A stretch of DNA of 14,198 bases from Spirochaetaceae bacterium (lineage in GTDB: Bacteria > Spirochaetota > Spirochaetia > DSM-27196 > SKKC01). A model generated the notes under the pieces. That model made no database searches, was not told where the DNA came from, and was given only the letters and a program-made list of their open reading frames with translations. The position numbers were made by a program, and so were the translations under genes. Positions 1 through 6,937 of the stretch are shown one piece after another; position 1 is the stretch's first letter, and every line of letters starts with the position of its first letter. The stretch lies in the NCBI GenBank assembly GCA_003554375.1, contig PWGF01000451.1, positions 1-14,198 of the forward strand, given 5' to 3'.

Positions 1-3000
1 GAGAACTGCGCGAACCTCCGTACGCGTGTCGTCGGTGTAGATCTCGACGTCGTCGTTCGGAAGGCTGTTCGCCGGCCAGAACCCGACCACTGCGTTTGCC
101 CGCAGAAGCTTCTCGTCGATAATCCACCGCAGCATCGCCTGAGCGTCGTCGTAGAGCTTCCTGGCCTCTTCCCCCTTCTCCGGATTGTCCAGAATATCCG
201 GGTACCGCCCGCGCATGTCCCACGCGACGAAGAAATAGGCCCAGTCGATATACCGCGCGATCTCTTCGACCGGGAAGTCCTGGTACTCCGTTACCCCCAA
301 GACGCTGGGCTTCACCGGTTTCCAGCCGTTCTCCCAGTCCGGGCGATACGCCGCAGCGCGAACATCCTCGATGGGGAGGAAGTCCTTGGTCGTATCTTTC
401 TCGGCCCGTTTCGCGCGCACCTGCTCGTGCTGCTCGTTGATCTGCCTGACGTACTCCTCGCGTCGATCGGCGCTCAGGAGCTTTGAGACAACACCGACCG
501 CAACGCTTGCGTCCTTTACGTGTATCACGGGCCCCGAATACTGAGGAGCGATCTTCACCGAGGTATGGACCTGATTCGTCGTCGCACCGCCGATCAGAAG
601 AGGAAGCGTAAACCCTTCCTTCTCCATCTCGCTCGCAACATGCACCATCTCGTCCAAACTCGGCGTGATCAGGCCGGAAAGGCCGATGACGTCTGCGTCG
701 TGCTTCCGTGCAGCTTCCAGAATATCGGGGCACGGCACCATCACGTCCAGGTCGATCACCTCGTAGTTGTTGCACTGGAGCACCACGCCCACGATGTTCT
801 TCCCGATGTCGTGGACGTCTCCTTTGACCGTTGCCAGCACGACCGTTCCCTTCTTCTTGGGCGCTTCGCCGCCGGACTTCTGTTCCTGCTCGAGATACGG
901 CAGCAGATGGGAAACAGCCATCTTCATCACCCGGGCGCTCTTCACGACCTGCGGCAGGAACATCTTGCCGCTGCCGAAGAGGTCCCCGACGGTATTCATC
1001 CCGTCCATCAGCGGCCCTTCGATCACGTGGAGCGAGGCCGATGCGTTCTTCCGAGCCTCCTCGACATCCTCTTCCACGTAGGTCGTGATGCCCTTCACGA
1101 GCGCATGCTCGAGCCGCTTCTCCACCGGCTCCTCACGCCAGGACAGGTCCTGCTGGCGCCCTCCGGCGCCGCTGCCTTCCACTTGGTCGGCCATATCCAA
1201 AAGGCGTTCAGTGGCATCCTCACGGCGGTTGAGCACGAGGTCTTCCACCGCTTCTCGCAGATCCTCCGGGATCTCGGCGTACACGGTCAGCTGTGCCGGA
1301 TTCACGATCCCCATCGTGAAGCCCGCCTTGATCGCGTGATAGAGGAAGACGGCGTGGATCGCTTCGCGAACCGCGTCGTTGCCACGGAAGCTGAAGCTGA
1401 TGTTGCTCACCCCGCCCGACACCTTGGCGGCCGGAAGCTCCTTCCTGATACGCGCAGTCGCGTTGATGAAGTCCACGCCGTAGTTGGCGTGCTCTTCGAT
1501 TCCGGTTCCGATCGCAAAGATATTCGGATCGAAGATAATGTCCTCAGGCGGGAAACCAATCTGCTCAGTAAGCAGCTGGTACGCCCGGCGGCAAATCTCG
1601 ACCTTTCGATCCTCCGTATCGGCCTGACCCTTCTCATCGAAGGCCATGACCATGGTAGCGGCACCGTACTTCCGGATCTCCCGGGCCTTGTGGAGGAAAT
1701 CCTCCTCGCCCTCCTTCATGCTGATCGAGTTGACCACGCCCTTGCCTTGGATGCACTTGAGTCCCGCTTCGACCACGCTCCACTTGGAGCTGTCGACCAC
1801 CACGGGGACCCGGCTGATGTCGGGCTCGGAGGCCGCCATCTTCAGAAAGGCTTCCATCTCCTGATCCGACTCCAGCATTGCCTCGTCCATGTTGACGTCG
1901 ATCATCTGGGCGCCGTTCTCTACCTGATCACGGGCAACATCCAACGCTTCCTCGTACTTCTTCTGCCGGATAAGACGCAGGAACCGTTTGCTCCCGGTTA
2001 CGTTGGTCCGTTCGCCGATATTGACGAAGAGGCTATCGTCATCGATAGTCACCGGCTCCAGACCGGAAAGCCGGGTGGCCGGGCGAAGCTCCGGGACCGC
2101 ACGCGGCCGGTGCGGCTCCACCGCCTCGCGAATAGCGCGGATGTGCTCCGGCGTGGTTCCGCAGCAGCCTCCTACGATGTTCACGAGCCCCTCCCGGGCA
2201 TATTCGCCGAGAATCTGCGCCATAAGCTCGGGGCTGTGATCGTAACCGCCCATGTCGTTCGGAAGCCCGGCGTTCGGATGCACCGAAGTGGGCACCGGGC
2301 AGTTGCCGGCGAGCTCCTGCACGTACTCACGCAACAGATCCGCGCCAAGCGCACAGTTCAACCCGACGCTGAAGGGCTCTGCGTGGAGTATCGAATGGAG
2401 AAACGCCGTCGTAGTCTGCCCGGTGAGCGTTCTGCCGCTCCGATCCGTGATCGTACCGGAGATCATAACCGGGACGCGAAAGCCCAGCTCCTCGAAAAGC
2501 GTATGAACCGCGTAGATCGCGGCTTTCGCGTTGAGCGTGTCGAAGATGGTCTCGAGGAGTATCAGGTCCACGCCGCCGTCGATCAGAGCACGCGCAGCTT
2601 CCGCGTAACTATCGCGAATCTCCTCGTATGTGATCGCCCGGTACCCCGGATCGTTTACGTCCGGAGAAATCGAGAGCGTCTTGTTCGTTGGGCCAATAAC
2701 GCCCGCGACAAAGCGCGGCTTATCGGGAGTCTTCGCGGTCGCCACATCCGCGGTCTCCCGGGCCAACCGAGCCCCGGCTACGTTCAGCTCGTACACCAAC
2801 GACTCAAGCTTGTAGTCAGCTTGACTGACCGACGTCGAGTTGAACGTGTTGGTTTCGATAATATCGGCGCCTGCTTCCAGAAACCCTTCATGGATTCCCC
2901 GGATGATATCCGGGCGGGTAACGGTAAGGAGATCGTTATTCCCAGTAAGCTCTGCACCCGCGGCTACAGCTTGGTCAATGGCCGCCCGCGCGGACTCGGA

Positions 3001-3156
3001 AATCTCCGAGCTCTCGCCCCGGAAATCCGGCTCCGTCGGTGCTTGGTCCTGAATCATGGTGCCCATCGCACCGTCGAGAATCAGAATGCGCTCGGACACC
3101 GCGTCGTGCAATGCTCGGATCCGTTTCTCTTGCAAAGCGTTGTTGGTCTCACTCAT
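1..3156 (-). CDS. metH: Cobalamin-dependent methionine synthase (partial, C-terminus off the left edge)
   Basis: Transfers a methyl group from methyltetrahydrofolate to homocysteine through cobalamin, in the cytoplasm. All 1052 visible codons are open. The homocysteine domain (about residues 1-345) starts near ILDGAMGTMIQ and has the zinc cysteines C268 (GLNCALG) and C331/C332 (GGCCGTTP), with the same 63-residue spacing as E. coli C247/C310/C311. The pterin domain (about 370-640) has NIGERTNVTGS and DVNMDEAMLES. The cobalamin domain has DVHDIGKN with the axial histidine H782, then SGLITPS and IGGATTN. The activation domain begins with IDWAYFFVAWDMRGRYP (near 969) and GFWPANS (near 1025). The window ends before the expected AdoMet-binding motif, so about 150-200 residues should be missing. 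The ATG at 3156 is preceded by purine-rich GAGGGAGACAGGGAC. It lies downstream of, and co-directional with, the ROK gene, but a 389 bp gap suggests its own promoter. Identification is firm. Confidence 0.97.
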   Translation of the reverse strand, partial: MSETNNALQEKRIRALHDAVSERILILDGAMGTMIQDQAPTEPDFRGESSEISESARAAIDQAVAAGAELTGNNDLLTVTRPDIIRGIHEGFLEAGADIIETNTFNSTSVSQADYKLESLVYELNVAGARLARETADVATAKTPDKPRFVAGVIGPTNKTLSISPDVNDPGYRAITYEEIRDSYAEAARALIDGGVDLILLETIFDTLNAKAAIYAVHTLFEELGFRVPVMISGTITDRSGRTLTGQTTTAFLHSILHAEPFSVGLNCALGADLLREYVQELAGNCPVPTSVHPNAGLPNDMGGYDHSPELMAQILGEYAREGLVNIVGGCCGTTPEHIRAIREAVEPHRPRAVPELRPATRLSGLEPVTIDDDSLFVNIGERTNVTGSKRFLRLIRQKKYEEALDVARDQVENGAQMIDVNMDEAMLESDQEMEAFLKMAASEPDISRVPVVVDSSKWSVVEAGLKCIQGKGVVNSISMKEGEEDFLHKAREIRKYGAATMVMAFDEKGQADTEDRKVEICRRAYQLLTEQIGFPPEDIIFDPNIFAIGTGIEEHANYGVDFINATARIRKELPAAKVSGGVSNISFSFRGNDAVREAIHAVFLYHAIKAGFTMGIVNPAQLTVYAEIPEDLREAVEDLVLNRREDATERLLDMADQVEGSGAGGRQQDLSWREEPVEKRLEHALVKGITTYVEEDVEEARKNASASLHVIEGPLMDGMNTVGDLFGSGKMFLPQVVKSARVMKMAVSHLLPYLEQEQKSGGEAPKKKGTVVLATVKGDVHDIGKNIVGVVLQCNNYEVIDLDVMVPCPDILEAARKHDADVIGLSGLITPSLDEMVHVASEMEKEGFTLPLLIGGATTNQVHTSVKIAPQYSGPVIHVKDASVAVGVVSKLLSADRREEYVRQINEQHEQVRAKRAEKDTTKDFLPIEDVRAAAYRPDWENGWKPVKPSVLGVTEYQDFPVEEIARYIDWAYFFVAWDMRGRYPDILDNPEKGEEARKLYDDAQAMLRWIIDEKLLRANAVVGFWPANSLPNDDVEIYTDDTRTEVRAVL

Positions 3157-3219
3157 CTGTCCCTGTCTCCCTCTCGATCTGAGTATCTTGTTGCGTGCAT
3201 GGGCCCGCGTTCCGGCATC

Positions 3220-3289
3220 ACCGAGCCAGATTGGTTCCGCTCGGTTCGGACTGATGGGGGCGCACGCGAGTCACTCAGTGTACCGAACC
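3220..3289 (-). promoter_or_regulatory. Structured metH leader: two overlapping stem-loops
   Basis: On the minus strand the larger stem pairs GGTTCGG (3289-3283) with CCGAACC (3249-3243). It continues with ACTGA (3279-3275) against TCAGT (3254-3250) after a 3-nt bulge, giving 12 pairs. A second stem pairs ACCGAGC (3245-3239) with GCTCGGT (3226-3220). The two share 3243-3245, so they cannot both be complete. The structures sit about 65-135 nt before the metH start. Methionine genes often carry SAM, SAH or B12 riboswitches, but I do not recognise the conserved core of any of these here. The pairing is seen directly; a regulatory role is inferred. Confidence 0.4.
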
Positions 3290-3353
3290 CTCCACCAGCG
3301 GTGAACCGGGTGCGGGCAAATTTCATTCGAATTCCGGTGTTTTCTGTTGAAAT

Positions 3354-3382
3354 ATTCTGCCGATAGAAAGCCTACAAGGCAA
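3354..3382 (-). promoter_or_regulatory. Possible metH promoter
   Basis: Read on the minus strand, TTGCCT (3382-3377) and CAGAAT (3359-3354) are separated by exactly 17 nt and each match the sigma-70 consensus at four of six positions. Transcription would start near 3347 and give a leader of about 190 nt holding the two stem-loops. Just downstream, 3341-3350 carries TTTCTGTTGA on the plus strand, identical to ten bases of the operator-like palindrome before the transporter operon. The hexamers are weak and the call is tentative. Confidence 0.3.
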
Positions 3383-3410
3383 GCAGGGGGGCTCGCTTCG
3401 GCCCGCAATT

Positions 3411-3435
3411 GTCACGGAACCGGATAAGCCGTGAC
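3411..3435. repeat. Inverted repeat, 7-bp arms
   Basis: GTCACGG (3411-3417) and CCGTGAC (3429-3435) form a perfect 7-bp stem with an 11-nt loop. It lies between the ROK stop codon and the possible metH promoter. It could be a weak transcript-end structure for the ROK mRNA or a protein-binding site. No T tract follows on the minus strand (the next bases are AATTGCGG), so it is not a standard intrinsic terminator. Confidence 0.4.
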
Positions 3436-3545
3436 CGGATCGACAGCTCGATTGGCTAGTCCGGCCCCGGCCATGGACGGTTCGCAGCCCGATCCACAAT
3501 CCTGGACCCCGGACCGACAGCGCGGTTGGCGGGCCTTGTTTAGAT

Positions 3546-4763
3546 TCAGAACTGACGGGCAGAGGCGTGGCCTTCTTCCTGGCGACGTGCCCGTCGTACG
3601 CGCTGGAGCATCTCCATTCCGCGCGGGCTGGCGTCCGAGCCGTCCACTCCGGGAAGCGAGAAGAGATGCTCCAAAAACATCCCGGCAGCTCCATATGCGA
3701 CGCTGTCCTCGCCGAGACTGGAGAAGCGGATTCGGCACTGCACGGGGTCATCGTACGACCAGTTTCGCTGGATCTCATCTTCGAAAATCGAAACCAAGTC
3801 CTCGCGAAACTGTTCGATCGACCCACCGACCACGACAGCGCTCAAGTTCAATGAGTTGACAAGGAAGGCGACATGCCCCCCCAATTCACACAGCATCCTT
3901 TGAGTAAGGGCGCAACGGTCTCCAGCTGCTGCGAACTCCTCATCAGCGATTGAGAACTGGGTGGTATTGCCGGGGCTCCACAGGATGGACTTGAACTCTC
4001 CGGCTGAGTAGTCGTCACCCCGATGAACGCGCCCCCCGATCACCACACCCAGGCCAATTGAGATGCTCCGAAAATCACTCCCAAGCGCCGTTGGGAACCG
4101 GACCTCCCCCAAGACAAAGAGGAAATTCGATGGACGGTCCGAGTGGCGGAATGCCAACTCTCCCCAGCAACAGCAGTTGGCGTCATTCTCTACCATTACC
4201 GGCAACGGCAGGCGCCCGGCCATCTCCTCGTAGATACGGACCGGCTCCGTAACGGAAAGCGGGTTCGACTTGTATATGACGCCGTCGTGCGGGTTTATGA
4301 TCCCGGAAAGGCCAAGCCCCACTCCGAGCACTGTGTGCCCTCTGCGCGTCAACTCGGACCGGGTGTTCTCGACTGCCGATAGCGCAAGCTCCGAAAGAGG
4401 TTGCGCCGTGATGTCGATCTCTTCGGTTCGCTTGTAGACGACTTCACCGTGGAGATCGATCGCGACAGCGGTATAATGCTCCGTCTGGATCTCCAGCCCA
4501 ACGATACACCCGTAGTCCTTCGATATCGTAAGGTACTGAGGTCGACGGCCGCCGGTCGGTCCGGCCTCCCCTTCGGCGACAGTGCAGATGATTCCGGCGT
4601 CAAGGAGATCGCCCACGATCTTTGTTATGGTCGACTTGTTCAGTCCAAGTGTACGAGCAATATCGACTCGACTGATCTCTCCGCGTAACCAAATAGTCTG
4701 AAGCACTCGACTGGCGTTGATGAGACTGAGCGTGCTCGAGCGATCTCTTGTTTCACTCCACAC
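3546..4763 (-). CDS. ROK-family transcriptional repressor (XylR/NagC type) without the ROK zinc motif
   Basis: A 405-residue sugar-responsive DNA-binding protein, the usual length for ROK regulators. Residues 19-59 form a MarR-like winged HTH (SRVDIARTLGLNKSTITK), with the wing ending near GGRRPQYLTI. The ROK sugar-binding fold follows: the phosphate-loop equivalent reads GLEIQTEHY instead of DIGGT, so kinase activity is unlikely. VENDANCCCWGE (near residue 195) keeps the sugar-binding aspartate region. At the usual zinc site, DDYSAGEFK is followed by no CxCGxxGC cluster, so the classical zinc motif is lost. The start is GTG at 4763, preceded by AGGGAGG at good spacing; the nearby ATG at 4768 is out of frame. 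It is divergent from the transporter operon, the usual layout for a local repressor. The inducer is inferred to be the imported disaccharide or glucose. Confidence 0.9.
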   Translation of the reverse strand: MWSETRDRSSTLSLINASRVLQTIWLRGEISRVDIARTLGLNKSTITKIVGDLLDAGIICTVAEGEAGPTGGRRPQYLTISKDYGCIVGLEIQTEHYTAVAIDLHGEVVYKRTEEIDITAQPLSELALSAVENTRSELTRRGHTVLGVGLGLSGIINPHDGVIYKSNPLSVTEPVRIYEEMAGRLPLPVMVENDANCCCWGELAFRHSDRPSNFLFVLGEVRFPTALGSDFRSISIGLGVVIGGRVHRGDDYSAGEFKSILWSPGNTTQFSIADEEFAAAGDRCALTQRMLCELGGHVAFLVNSLNLSAVVVGGSIEQFREDLVSIFEDEIQRNWSYDDPVQCRIRFSSLGEDSVAYGAAGMFLEHLFSLPGVDGSDASPRGMEMLQRVRRARRQEEGHASARQF

Positions 4764-4924
4764 AGCATCCTCCCTCTACCTTCTGACCGAGGCATGGCCT
4801 CTCGAACCCGCCCTCACGAGTGCCTGGTAAGCGTTGGCAGTCTGTCGATCTGAGCGGTGTGACGCCTGCTTCTCCGTGCTTCGCCGACGCGGTTGGTCCG
4901 CAAGTCGCTAACCGGAAGCTTCAG

Positions 4925-4940
4925 TGCAACGTCCGTTGCA
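4925..4940. promoter_or_regulatory. Perfect palindrome, possible operator near the ROK gene
   Basis: TGCAACG-TC-CGTTGCA is a perfect inverted repeat with 7-bp arms and a 2-bp centre, about 160 bp upstream of the ROK start. Its 7-2-7 architecture matches the palindrome at 5473-5488, but the sequence differs. The TGCAA...TTGCA form resembles LacI-family half-sites, so it may serve a second regulator rather than ROK. The symmetry is plain; the function is inferred. Confidence 0.45.
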
Positions 4941-4973
4941 TGCGTCTCTTCCTTCCACACCACATTACCGTCA

Positions 4974-4995
4974 CGACGTCACCCTCCTGACGTCG
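4974..4995. repeat. Perfect inverted repeat, 8-bp arms
   Basis: CGACGTCA (4974-4981) and TGACGTCG (4988-4995) flank the 6-nt spacer CCCTCC. It lies 34 bp from the 4925-4940 palindrome, within the likely leader or promoter region of the ROK gene. It could be a protein-binding site or a hairpin in the ROK leader RNA. I do not recognise it as the site of a named regulator. Confidence 0.4.
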
Positions 4996-5251
4996 GCAAC
5001 ACCATCAGCCACGACCGGTCCATTTCCAGCTGATTCCCCGCGGCAATCGTCGAACAAAACGAGTGTCTCTCCGCTGGAGCCAAACAGTGTGTCCGTTCCG
5101 CCGCCATCTTGCTGCTCGGTCCTTTTCCCTCCAGCACAGTTGACGCCATAACCCGGATTGGCCGATACGCACCCCTGTGCAGATGACGCGAATCCGCCTT
5201 GCCCTCGCGCGCTAGTTCGTTCGTTTACGCGGCCAACCAACACTGCTGCTT

Positions 5252-5280
5252 AGTATAAGTCTTGGACGCTTCGAATGCAA
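5252..5280 (-). promoter_or_regulatory. Possible promoter for the ROK gene
   Basis: On the minus strand TTGCAT (5280-5275) and TATACT (5257-5252) are separated by 17 nt. The -10 matches consensus at five of six bases, the -35 at three. Transcription would start near 5245 and give a leader of nearly 480 nt containing both upstream palindromes, which is long for a repressor gene. A closer promoter may exist that I did not recognise. Confidence 0.3.
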
Positions 5281-5472
5281 CCTGGAAGAGCCCAACAAGG
5301 CAGACGCAGTTGAACAACCCGCCTGGGAACGCGGCGGCGAGCGGGCGGTCGTGGGCGCTTGCCGGGGCCCGTGGGGGTGTGGTGAGACGGGTGAGTACTC
5401 GCTTCAGCGGCTTTCGGCCGCCGCCGTCGAACCGTACTGATCCAACTGCGTTTGCCCTGAAAAAACCAAAGA

Positions 5473-5488
5473 TTTCTGTTGACAGAAA
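5473..5488. promoter_or_regulatory. Operator-like palindrome overlapping the -35 box (candidate ROK site)
   Basis: TTTCTGTTGACAGAAA has perfect 7-bp arms (TTTCTGT/ACAGAAA) around a TG centre. It contains the consensus -35 hexamer TTGACA (5479-5484), so a bound protein would block RNA polymerase. AT-rich outer arms are typical of ROK (NagC/Mlc/XylR) operators, and the ROK gene is divergent from this promoter. Symmetry and overlap are seen directly; assignment to the ROK protein is inferred. Confidence 0.65.
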
Positions 5489-5507
5489 CAGAGACTGGTG
5501 CGAAGAT
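5479..5507 (+). promoter_or_regulatory. Likely promoter of the transporter/phosphorylase operon
   Basis: A perfect -35 TTGACA (5479-5484) is followed after 17 nt by GAAGAT (5502-5507), a weak -10 matching three of six bases. Transcription would start near 5514 and give a leader of about 100 nt before the binding-protein ATG. The full -35 inside a palindrome supports a repressible promoter; the poor -10 lowers confidence in the exact start site. Confidence 0.5.
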
Positions 5508-5508
5508 A

Positions 5509-5531
5509 CAGTTGGTTGGCACCACCAACTG
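5509..5531. promoter_or_regulatory. Perfect inverted repeat at the predicted transcription start
   Basis: CAGTTGGT (5509-5516) and ACCAACTG (5524-5531) are perfect 8-bp arms around TGGCACC. It begins 2 bp after the proposed -10 and spans the predicted start site, so it could be a second operator or, if transcribed, a 5'-end hairpin. Its sequence is unrelated to the 5473-5488 palindrome. Confidence 0.5.
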
Positions 5532-5537
5532 ACTAGG

Positions 5538-5547
5538 TAAGGAGGTG
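5538..5547 (+). promoter_or_regulatory. Orphan Shine-Dalgarno sequence in the operon leader
   Basis: TAAGGAGGTG is a 10-nt perfect complement of the 16S rRNA 3' end, but no ATG, GTG or TTG lies at normal distance after it. A GTG overlaps its end (5545) and opens a 12-codon frame stopping at TAA 5581-5583, but its spacing to the site is zero. The real binding-protein site, AAAGGAGGG (5602-5610), lies 55 nt downstream. It may be a ribosome standby site or mark a tiny leader peptide. Confidence 0.4.
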
Positions 5548-5553
5548 CTCGCC

Positions 5554-5580
5554 GCCGTTCAGCTCACCGAGTTGAACGGC
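5554..5580 (+). promoter_or_regulatory. Leader hairpin before the binding-protein gene
   Basis: GCCGTTCA (5554-5561) pairs perfectly with TGAACGGC (5573-5580). Inside, a G-T pair and CTC/GAG extend the stem, with an ACC loop, for about 12 pairs in all. It lies between the orphan Shine-Dalgarno (5538-5547) and the true one (5602-5610). No T tract follows, so it is not a terminator; it may stabilise the mRNA or affect ribosome loading. Confidence 0.5.
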
Positions 5581-5613
5581 TAATCACCATCACCTATTCC
5601 CAAAGGAGGGAGT

Positions 5614-6930
5614 ATGCGACACATGATGCGCACTTTTGTGTGCTTGGCCACCGTGGGTCTGCTCCTGTTTGGCGCCGCCGCAATGGCGACGGCAGCAGGG
5701 CAGCAAGAGCCCGTAGAGGCGGAGCCGTACGATCCTGATCAGGAGTACGAGATCTCCATCGGCGTATTCGGTGACCTCGAAGCAGCCTATTCGCAGGTCT
5801 TCGACAGCCCTGAGTTCCAGGAAGAGTTCCCGAACGTGGATATCAGCTTCGAGGCTGCTGAGTTCGGCGCACATCACGAGCGTCTGACGACGGTCCTTGC
5901 GGCCGGCGAGGCCACAAACGACATCGAAGCGGTAGAGGTCGAGTACATTGCCGCGTTCGTCGAGGAGGGCGCGCTCACCGACCTGACTCAGGATCCGTTC
6001 AACGCAGATGAGTACGTGGATGACCTCGTCGACTTCGCCGTTTCCAACGCAATGACGCGTGACGGCGAGCTGATCGCGGTTCCGGTTGATATCGCCCCCG
6101 CGGTGCTTTTCTATCGTGAGAGTCTCATCGAAGAGGCCGGATACACCGCAGAGGACATCGAAACTCTCCAGGACTGGGATGAGTTCATCGAGGTTGCGCA
6201 GGACGTCGACGCTCTCGGCGACGACATCTACGGCATCCCCGACGCTCACTATCTCTGGGAGATCCCGCTCTATGGCGGCAAAGGCGGCTGGTTCCACCCG
6301 GAGACCGGCGATCCTCTCGAGCCGCGCGAACGCTTCATCGAAACCCTCGAGCTCGTCCGCGATGCCCGCGAGGCCGGCATCGACGCGCGCGTCGAGGAGT
6401 GGACCGAGCCGTGGGAGGAGGCGCACCGCGCAGGCGGTGAGCTCGAGATAGCATTCCAGCCCAACGGCGCCTGGTTCGGCGGCGCGCTCCGAGACTGGAT
6501 GGCAACTGACACTGAGGACTGGCGCGTAGCATGGCTGCCCGGTCAAGAGCCGGCAAGCCTCGGCGGAAGCTACCTTGCCATACCGGAGCAGGTTCCGGCG
6601 GAGAAGAAGGGCGTCGCGTGGGAGATTGTTAACTACCTGACCACGAGCGAGCATGCGCAGCTCACCACCTTTGAGACAATCGACGCGTTCCCCGCGAACA
6701 CCCAGCTCTTCGATCACCCAATCATGGACGAGCCGGAGCCGTACTACGGCGGCCAGCAGGCGCGTCAGATCTTCCGCGACGTCGCGCTTGCCATCCCGGA
6801 GCAACGGGTGAGCGAGTACGACTCCTTGGCAGTCGACATCTTCGACGGCGCCGTTGAGCGAGTCCTCGGGGGCACCCCGGTGGACGAAGCGTATGAGCGG
6901 GCTCTCGACGAGATCCGAGCCACCATGTAG
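5614..6930 (+). CDS. Carbohydrate ABC transporter substrate-binding protein
   Basis: A 438-residue extracytoplasmic solute-binding protein of family 1 (MalE-like), which captures the sugar and delivers it to the two permeases encoded next. Residues 1 to about 27 form a signal peptide: basic MRHMMR, hydrophobic core to FGAAAMA, probable cleavage at ATA-AGQQ. No lipobox cysteine is present. The mature start AGQQEPVEAEP is acidic and of a type I associate with Spirochaetes. Family features include AVPVDIAPAVLFYRESLIEEAGY (about 157-180) and a late NGAWFGGALRDW region. AAAGGAGGG lies 4 nt before the ATG at 5614; ATGs at 5623 and 5626 are possible alternative starts with longer spacing. It is the first gene of the operon and is separated from the permease genes by strong hairpins. 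Cellobiose or a related glucoside is the inferred ligand, from the phosphorylases downstream. Confidence 0.93.
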   Translation: MRHMMRTFVCLATVGLLLFGAAAMATAAGQQEPVEAEPYDPDQEYEISIGVFGDLEAAYSQVFDSPEFQEEFPNVDISFEAAEFGAHHERLTTVLAAGEATNDIEAVEVEYIAAFVEEGALTDLTQDPFNADEYVDDLVDFAVSNAMTRDGELIAVPVDIAPAVLFYRESLIEEAGYTAEDIETLQDWDEFIEVAQDVDALGDDIYGIPDAHYLWEIPLYGGKGGWFHPETGDPLEPRERFIETLELVRDAREAGIDARVEEWTEPWEEAHRAGGELEIAFQPNGAWFGGALRDWMATDTEDWRVAWLPGQEPASLGGSYLAIPEQVPAEKKGVAWEIVNYLTTSEHAQLTTFETIDAFPANTQLFDHPIMDEPEPYYGGQQARQIFRDVALAIPEQRVSEYDSLAVDIFDGAVERVLGGTPVDEAYERALDEIRATM

Positions 6931-6937
6931 CGGGGCT

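Larger units (their letters stand above)
3157..3545. other. Intergenic region between the ROK gene and metH
   Basis: This 389 bp stretch holds no convincing gene; its open frames are short and read through metH or the ROK gene in antisense. It contains an inverted repeat (3411-3435), a possible minus-strand promoter (3354-3382) and two overlapping stem-loops in the metH leader (3220-3289). I saw no run of T after any hairpin on the minus strand, so I cannot place a Rho-independent terminator for the ROK gene. Confidence 0.6.
4764..5613. other. Divergent regulatory region, no gene seen
   Basis: This 850 bp region lies between the ROK gene and the binding-protein gene. The open frames of 60-92 codons here have unnatural compositions, overlap each other on both strands and lack ribosome binding sites, so I do not call them. 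The region holds perfect inverted repeats at 4925-4940, 4974-4995, 5473-5488, 5509-5531 and 5554-5580, and candidate promoters in both directions. Positions 5325-5440 are very GC-rich, with small stems such as GCGGC-TTTCG-GCCGC. Confidence 0.65.

Noticed and set aside
3157..3345. SAM, SAH or cobalamin riboswitch upstream of metH
   Set aside because: Isolated similarities (GGTGGAGGG, GGCTCGG) occur, but the ordered conserved cores of these classes are not present.
520..3366. 948-codon plus-strand open frame opposite metH
   Set aside because: The minus strand encodes a full set of MetH domains with catalytic residues in register. The plus-strand frame gives an arginine- and histidine-rich product without recognisable domains and is open because of the GC-rich codon use of metH.
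5139..5167. Plus-strand promoter beginning TTGACG in the middle of the divergent region
   Set aside because: The -35 is good, but no acceptable -10 follows at 16-18 nt, and it is 450 bp from the first gene.
4924..5540. Small open frames of 60-92 codons on both strands in the divergent region
   Set aside because: They overlap each other, lack ribosome sites, have skewed compositions and cover inverted repeats and promoter elements.
5590..6804. 404-codon minus-strand frame opposite the binding protein
   Set aside because: The plus strand has a signal peptide, a family fold and a ribosome site; the antisense frame has no family features and is a codon-bias shadow.
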